Shown in pieces: positions 58,199 through 64,000 of a DNA stretch of 64,000 nt. Origin of the DNA: Poecilobothrus nobilitatus (Eukaryota; Arthropoda; Insecta; Diptera; Dolichopodidae); assembly GCA_947095535.1 (NCBI GenBank), contig OX352773.1, positions 167,164,438 to 167,228,437 of the forward strand, written 5' to 3'. Both the position numbers and the translations under genes were made by a program. The notes beneath the pieces are model-generated. The model was not told the DNA's origin and searched no databases. It saw only the letters and a list, made by a program, of their open reading frames with translations. The stretch's first letter is position 1; every line of letters starts with the position of its first letter.

Positions 58199-58345
58199 CG
58201 TTTAATTAATTCAAATAATTCAAATGGTTTGTTTAATTTATTAAAAAAAAAACATTTTGATTTTTAATTTTTTCCTTAATTTATTTGATTTTCGTTTTTA
58301 AAACTTTCTTTAAAGATGAATGAAAATTGAAAATAACGAACCAAG
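58199..58345 (+). pseudogene. Remnant of a Q-rich family gene (unit A)
   Basis: GTTTAATTAATTCAAATAAT TCAAATGGTTTG and the following intron plus AAAGATGAATGAAAATTGAA match the 3' end of the 60070 gene (60387-60545). Everything 5' of the last six or so codons, including the start and membrane segment, is deleted. Confidence 0.7.
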
Positions 58346-59087
58346 TAAGTCCTACACGTGTGAATATTATATTCCTATGTGCGTATATTGTGCGTAATTT
58401 TTTTTTTGTTTCAATGAGAAATTAAAAAAAGAAAAGAAAATTACGTCATTCTTTTTACAAAGTTTTTTTTATTTACAGCAGATATTTGAAACACATAAAT
58501 ATTTAATTTGTATCTGTAGTTTTTTTTTTTTTTGGAAAATTTCTTTAAGAAACAAATAAAAGTTAATCACATACATATACACAATAGTCAATAACCATAG
58601 TCCATAGATATAAAAATTATTTTTAAAAAATTTCTCAGAGACATTATATTAGTTAATTATATTTTTGCATGATTTCTAATTTTTCTCTTTTTTATGACAT
58701 ATTTACGGCGAATTTCTTCAATCAAAAACAAAATAAAAAAGCAAATACATATTATGCATGTATTTTATACAGTATAGTATATAGTTAAATTTATATGTAA
58801 TACATATATTATTGTAACTTTGTCAATTAAGCATACCAATAAAGGCTTGTAAATTGTAATATAAAAATAACTACTTAGTTAGCTAAACCAGTCCATAAGG
58901 TATATAATAAAGAAAAGTAAATTGAATTTTATATTAAAATAAAAAATAACTTTGTTTTTAGTATTTACAAGTTGTTAGTGGTGATTGGTGAAGTGATCAC
59001 CAGATAGATAGATAACAACTGATCATATGTCAATTTTTTATTTACCTATTTGTTTTTTTTTGTTTGTTTATTTTGTTTTTGTTTGTT

Positions 59088-59265
59088 GTTGTTTAAATTT
59101 ATCCAATTTTATAATAGAAGAAGAAAAAGAATCTATAATAAAACCGGTTGTTTTTTCGGTTGTTTTATAAGATATGTATTATAGTATTTTATTGTATGTA
59201 TGAAATTAAAAAAAAAAAAGAAAATTACATTTATAACAACGGCCCGAAATATTAGAAATCGATTT
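59088..59265 (+). pseudogene. Broken MNIS-type gene (unit B)
   Basis: Keeps TTAAATTTATCCAATTTTAT AATAGAAGAAG (L-N-L-S-N-F-I-I-E-E), KESI, a stub of the membrane end (C-M-Y-E-I) and CAACGGCCCGAAAT, all clear matches to the 56660 gene. The start codon, most of the ectodomain and membrane segment, and the S/T-rich tail are deleted; a stop lies in the remainder. Confidence 0.8.
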
Positions 59266-60069
59266 GATTTCGATTTTTAGGTATAGTTTATTTTACAAAT
59301 AATCCTATAATTAAACTATCAGTTTATGATAATACATTTTGTTAGATGTTAGAAGTTAGAATGATCCGGTCTCACTCGATGGAGACGCCCAATGAACGTT
59401 AAGTTATTATTTAATTTTTTTTTTGTAGTAACATTGAACATAACAATAATATTGTTAATTTATATGGATTTACTTCCATACGTATGTACCTATTATATAT
59501 AAAACATATGAAAATTTCTGTAAACGTAATGTTTATAATTTTTCTCAACATTTTTTGTTTCAATGAATATAAAACAAAAATTACGTTAACACATTTCTTT
59601 TTCGCCGTAAAATTCAAAACAATTATTTATTGTGTTTACTTTTTTTTTTATTAATATTTTTAAGGAATAAATTTTATATACGCATATATACACAATTAAA
59701 CATACACATAAAAATTTATTTTAATAATTAATTGTTTTTTTTAAAAAAAAATTTTTCTCTTTTTAAAAAATTTTACGGCGAATTTCTTCAATCAAAAACA
59801 AAAAAGGTGACTAATACTTTATTATAATATAAAAAAAAAAACGTAAAAGCTTCTTTCTCACAAAAAAAAAAAAAAAAAAACAAACCCAATTTTTTTTACT
59901 CCTTCCAAAAAAAAATCGGACATTTTTTAGTACAAAATCATGTATATAGTCTGATGAACGCGAAATTCGGATATAAAATTTATTTTACGAAAAATAATTT
60001 TTATTTTTAAACCAAAAAAAAATACAATTAGCAAAATATTTATATAATAAATAAAATAAATCATATAAA
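59266..60069. other. 3' flank of the broken copy and 5' flank of the 60070 gene
   Basis: The first part (to ~59350) equals 57190-57320. The part at 59590-59680 (CGCCGTAAAATTCAAAACAA TTATTTATTGTG) equals 58100-58140. No other gene. Confidence 0.5.
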
Positions 60070-60412
60070 ATGATAACAAATAAAAATTTAACATTAAAAA
60101 TGAATTCAAATGAATCGATTTTATATTTAAATAATAGTTATTTTAATAAACAATATAATATAAAAACAAATAGTAATTATAAAAATTATATTCTTGGTGC
60201 AATATTTTTAATTATTATATTATTAACAATTTATATAATGCATTTATTAAAAAAAAGACGTTTAAAATTATTACAAAAACAACAACATGATTTAATACAA
60301 ATGCAAGAAACAGAATTTGAATTAAGTGATCAAGAACATCAACAGCAACAACAACGACAACATCAAAGACAACAACAACAAATAGGTTTAATTAATTCAA
60401 ATAATTCAAATG
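60070..60412 (+). CDS. Small single-pass membrane protein, Q-rich sub-group, first coding exon
   Basis: 114 residues plus one base from the ATG at 60070; a second in-frame ATG at 60103 (MNSNESILYLNNSYF) would start like its neighbours and may be the real one. Sequons NES and NNS follow it. The hydrophobic segment is NYILGAIFLIIILLTIYIMH, then L-L-K-K-R-R-L-K. The cytoplasmic part is Q/H-rich (QEHQQQQQRQHQRQQQQ), ending S-N-N-S-N and ATG|GTTTGT in phase 1. Without splicing the frame continues through K/F-rich sequence to 60492. A 115-bp intron to an acceptor at 60527 gives a two-residue terminal exon, and that boundary is partly kept in the unit A remnant. Confidence 0.6.
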
Positions 60413-60527
60413 GTTTGTTTTTAAATTTATTAAAAAAAAAAAAAACATTTTTGTTTCGATTTTTTTCGACAAAAAAAAATGATTCCTTTTAAAATATTAT
60501 TTTTGTGACCTTTAAAATTTTCTTTAG

Positions 60528-60535
60528 ATGAATAA
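60528..60535 (+). CDS. Candidate terminal exon of the 60070 gene
   Basis: The acceptor AATTTTCTTTAG (60526-60527) is followed by AT GAA TAA, giving Asp-Glu-stop. In the unit A remnant the same place reads AAAG AT GAA TGA, also Asp-Glu-stop. Very short, so support is limited. Confidence 0.3.
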
Positions 60536-60852
60536 AAATTGAATATAAGAAAAAAAGTTGAGCTTTTCAAAAAACAAAAATATGTGTACAAAAATGTAAC
60601 TTGATAAATATTTACTTACGAATGTATTTATGTATGTATTTTCGACACATTATATGTTACAGTACAATTAATTTAGTACTATAACAAATATTTGATAGAT
60701 TCAGATGTAAAATTAATATTTTAATTTTAAAATAGGATTTATCTTCTAAACAAAAACAAAATTATAAAGATAAAATACATAAATTAAAAATATTTTTAAA
60801 TATTTGATTAAATACAATTACAATTAATTAAAATACAAAATAAAAAAAAAAA

Positions 60853-61216
60853 ATGAATATAACATTTTCAAATATTACCATAGATTCAATTGAAGAAAAT
60901 AAAACCATTTCATTATTTTTAAATTCTAGTCATTCATTTTCATCTAAATCAGATTATTATCATTATCGCGATAATACTTATGATAAATATCGATATAGAA
61001 AATATAATAATGAAAATCCTTTTCTTAGTGTTATATTGTTAGTAATAATTGTTTACATATTAGGATTTTATTTAATGCATAAAGGTAAAAAATATAAATT
61101 ATTAGAAATAAAAAAATTACAAAAAGAATGGATTATATCACAAGAAGAAGGAATAAATTTAAATCAAGAACAATTGCAACAACAACATCAATCATTTTAT
61201 AATAATTTAAATAATG
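60853..61216 (+). CDS. Small single-pass membrane protein, Q-rich sub-group, first coding exon
   Basis: 121 residues plus one base. MNITFSNITIDSIEENKTIS has sequons N2, N7 and N17, plus N24 (NSS), the clearest sign that the N terminus is extracellular. A Tyr/Arg/Asp-rich stretch (35-54) precedes the hydrophobic segment 57-75 (FLSVILLVIIVYILGFYLMH). K-G-K-K-Y-K and a Q/E-rich part (NQEQLQQQHQ) follow, ending N-L-N-N and ATG|GTTCGT in phase 1. The unspliced frame ends at 61290. Y-[IL]-M-H at the membrane exit and the K/Q-rich continuation link it to the 60070 protein. The donor is weak, so termination at 61290 is possible. Confidence 0.65.
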
Positions 61217-61290
61217 GTTCGTTATTTAATTTAAGTAATACCTATTTAAAATTTTTCAAAAATAGATTTTATCATATTTATAACATATGA

Positions 61291-63780
61291 AAAGTAGGTT
61301 TCATCTTATACAATATGAACATACATATTTGTTTTTTTTTTTTCTTTTTTTTTTTTTTTTTAATTAATAATTACTTATTTAAAATAAAATGAAAAAGTGT
61401 ATAAAATTTTCATTTTTCCTTTTAATTATCTACATAATATAATTTCAATTAAAATCTAATTTTATGTAACTACCTATTTAATACAAAAATTTAATAATAT
61501 TAAAATAAAATAAATATTAAATAACATTATGTATTTATAATTTTGGTATTATATAATATAAATAGTACATGTATAATCGTACATACGCATGTAAAAAATT
61601 GTGAAAAAAAACGATAATAATTATCCGCACATGTTTATAATTTTATAAATCTTTTAAATAAAAAAAAAAAAACAAATTTTTGTATGTGTGTACATATTAT
61701 GTACTACAATTATAATTGACAACTAAAAATATATTATTTTATTCAATTTTCCAATTTAACACTAAAACACTAAAATACCTCAAGCTCAACTACATTGAGA
61801 ATTTTATCAAAATATTATTTTTGTTAAAATTTAATTCGTTACGTCATTCTATTTGCTAAGTTTTCTTTTATTTTGTTTTCTCCATTAATTATTATATTCG
61901 CAGTTTGTATACAGGTCATATATCAATACATAAACACATATCTATATACATATTAATAATACATATGTATATTTATATTAATTTTTTGTCTGGCCAAATG
62001 ACTTTTCTTTTTTTTTTCCTTTTTGTTGTTTTTATTCTTTTTGTATTATTTTTTTTATATTGTTGTTTTGTTTTTTTTTGTTTTATTTTTTTTTTCCTTT
62101 ATATTCTTTCTTTTTTTTTTTTTTATTGTGGATGAAAATTTCAAATTGTGTTAAAATTTTCTTTGGAAATTTTAATAAAATGAGTCATACAAATTTTCAA
62201 CTATTCTAAAAATTATTATGAATTTAATTAAAAAAAAAAAAATCTCCACTTTAATGACGTTTATATAATAAAGTAATTAACATAAATATATAGTTAATAT
62301 ATATGGTACATAATGTAGATAAATATCTACATACTTAAATAAAATGGTTAAATTAATTAAATAATTTTATTCAAGTATATACTCGTACATACATAAGTAC
62401 ATTCATTACATAAGGATATTTAATTCTATTGTAGTATTATGTATTTATCTGTTTTATATATAGAAAATTAATACATATACAATGAAATAAAAATAAATAC
62501 ATTGTACATGTATCATACATATGGAGGATTACCTATTTTAAATGTTTCAATTCGAACCAACTTTTCCAATATTTGGATGTTAGTTTCGAAAAAAAAAAAA
62601 ATCATAAAATTCTTAGTCCTTTTGTTTGATTTCTGTTATAAATAATAGGATATTTATAATATACCGATACTAACCAATATACCGATACTTATACCCTTGC
62701 CTTGCTTAACATTGTAATAATATAACGTTACGACAAATATAAATTTATGATATCACATCTATAACATGAAATTTTTTTTTTACCCTTTTGACACTTTTAA
62801 CTTATGGATTTAGGTGTAGGGCGTTAGATACGTTAGAATAACATTATAATTTGTAATACCTAAATTTTATTAACTTTTAAAGCTTCTTAAAATTAGGTAC
62901 AATACAATATATTTTCAATAATCGATCATTATTCGTTGTTTCTTTGTTTCAAAATAAATAAAAAAAAAAAAATTTAATAATTTTTATTTTTTAAAATTCT
63001 TGTTTGTGTCTTTTTTTTTTTTTTTTGCAAGAAAAATATTTTTAAATATATGTACATAGATACATACATAAATGTTGTTAAAATAAATATATTTATGTAT
63101 AATTATTTCTTTAGATATTTTTAAAAATATTTTTAACTTGAAAAATATTTTATTTTCTAAAACATTTATATATGAATATACAATGTAGATATTATGTATG
63201 CATTTAATTAATTTTATGTATTTTTAAAAATTTGACATAAAATCAAATTTTTATGTTGAAATAAATAATTGCGCAATAATATTGTAAATTGTAGTAAAAT
63301 GCAAAAATTAAACTAATAAATAAACAATTTATAAATTTTTCTTTTTTCTATTAAATTTAACTTACTATATTTAGTCAAATGTGTTAAAATTAGAAAATTT
63401 AAATTTAAAAACAGGAGTAAATGTAAACTTAATACAAATGTCAATGTACATAAATGTTTAGATTGGCAAAGAAATTGATATTTAACCCAAATTTGTAATA
63501 TTCTTTAAGTTGGCCAGACGTTAGACATCTTTTGAAAAGGATTGTTCTCTTTAATTCATTTGCATTCTCTCCAAAATTTATGACCTCCTTTGTTCTACTT
63601 TGGCATCTTTTTCATCTTTTTGGAATAATATTAGCAAATAAATAAATTTATGACAACCATCGAAATTTAAAGGAACCTTGAATAGTGAAATCGAATGGAA
63701 AAAAAATACATAGTTAAAAAACAGTTTTATTCATGAAAAAAAAAAATTTGTTTTGGAAATTGAATTAAATCATTTTTTTT
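61291..63780. other. Long gene-free stretch
   Basis: AT-rich, with TATG microsatellites and T-rich low complexity at 62003-62123 (its Phe-rich frame is not credible as a gene). TTATTTCTTTAG at 63104-63115 is a possible acceptor. The block 63505-63640 is slightly less AT-rich and looks like an old coding remnant on the minus strand, unrecognised. Confidence 0.5.
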
Positions 63781-63784
63781 TTTT

Positions 63785-63995
63785 TAATGCATTTCTCTGC
63801 CACATAAATGTGGACAGGAAATTACACAGCTTCCTGTTCAGGCGTGAAACAAAACAGCCTTCCTGTTTTTCGTGGCTGTAAATGTCGTAAGGGGAAATAA
63901 CTCTTACGACGTGTGTGGGATTCGAACACACACTCCCTCGGTGCTTACAGCGTATTTTATACGCTCTTACCCACTAGGCCATCGAGGCCACCCTG
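63785..63995 (-). mobile_element. tRNA-derived SINE, family S (copy 3, best preserved)
   Basis: On the minus strand: GGTGGCCTCGATGGCCTAGT GGGTAAGAGCG (A box), CGAGGGAGTGTGTGTTCGAA TCCC (B box), TTTCCCCTTACGACATTTAC AGCCACG and ACACATAAATGTGGC-type body, with the tail to the left. Possible Pol III promoter intact. It may extend beyond the window. Confidence 0.85.
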
Positions 63996-64000
63996 AAATC

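Larger units (their letters stand above)
55855..58345. repeat. Segmental duplication, unit A
   Basis: Begins CAAGTTAGGACCTACACGTG, matching CAAGTAAGTCCTACACGTG at 58343. Collinear blocks run through the 5' flank, the MNIS gene (56660), its 3' flank and GACGTTAAGTTATTTAATAT, ending in the remnant of a Q-rich gene (58199). Unit B is 58343-60560. Confidence 0.75.
58343..60560. repeat. Segmental duplication, unit B
   Basis: Collinear with unit A from its 5' flank (58343), through the broken MNIS copy (59088) and GAACGTTAAGTTATTATTT (59394), to the intact Q-rich gene (60070). Confidence 0.75.

Noticed and set aside
59927..60109. Minus-strand hydrophobic frame
   Set aside because: Complement of the A-rich leader of the 60070 gene.
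61905..62135. Phe-rich hydrophobic plus-strand frame as a further family member
   Set aside because: Pure T-rich low complexity, more than one helix length, no basic exit and no G|GT donor in phase.

Overview
The window is very AT-rich eukaryotic (insect) DNA. A dipteran fly is the best guess. It is full of TATG/CATA microsatellites and poly-A/poly-T, and it carries a mariner pair, Jockey-like and RTE-like non-LTR remnants, tRNA-derived SINEs and many small TIR elements. A degenerate dispersed repeat has ends (GATACCCG..., GGACGGACGGACATGGC...) that resemble short repeats I know from Drosophila. There is no bacterial or organellar gene organisation, and no rRNA, true tRNA or CRISPR array was found.

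The main content is a one-strand array of very small single-pass membrane-protein genes, about one every 2-7 kb from position 6964 to 61216. I count 12 intact first coding exons: 6964, 10789, 16895, 22753, 33338, 35949, 41670, 44163, 48461, 54652, 56660 and 60853. A 13th at 60070 is also intact. Three are broken: 30779, 59088, and a remnant at 58199. All lie on the + strand. Each has a short N-terminal part (often with N-glycosylation sequons), one hydrophobic segment, a Lys/Arg or Cys-rich juxtamembrane patch and a short acidic, Q-rich or S/T-rich tail. Every intact one ends at a possible splice donor G|GT in the same phase (one base of a Gly codon). They fall into sub-groups: MSY-type (10789, 16895, 22753), mini-TM (33338, 41670, 44163, 48461 and the broken 30779, with 35949 related by its tail), MNIS-type (54652, 56660, broken 59088), Q-rich (60070, 60853) and the N-rich 6964. 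Small candidate terminal exons are seen at 675, 15046, 24641, 36441, 48774, 57257 and 60528. I recognise no named family.

Region by region: 1-760 ends an upstream gene (candidate terminal exon). 760-6960 is non-coding, with a SINE, a pogo-like element with a nested MITE, and a 21-bp tandem repeat. 6964-24732 holds the 6964 gene and the MSY sub-group, with large TE-filled introns that include a 2.0-kb non-LTR insertion inside an older TIR element. 24.7-33.3 kb is mostly TIR and iterated-repeat elements and dispersed repeats. 33.3-48.8 kb carries the mini-TM genes. 49015-52134 is a nearly complete but decayed DNA transposon with 4-bp target-site duplication, ~30-bp inverted ends and a transposase-like pseudogene. 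52.5-53.65 kb is an RTE-like remnant split by a SINE. 54.6-61.2 kb is the MNIS/Q-rich cluster, with a tandem segmental duplication in which each copy has lost the opposite gene. The rest to 64000 is non-coding and ends in a SINE.

The genes look like a locally expanding family of type III (N-out) membrane micro-proteins. Whether each has its own tiny terminal exon or several are alternative first exons spliced to shared 3' exons cannot be settled from sequence alone.
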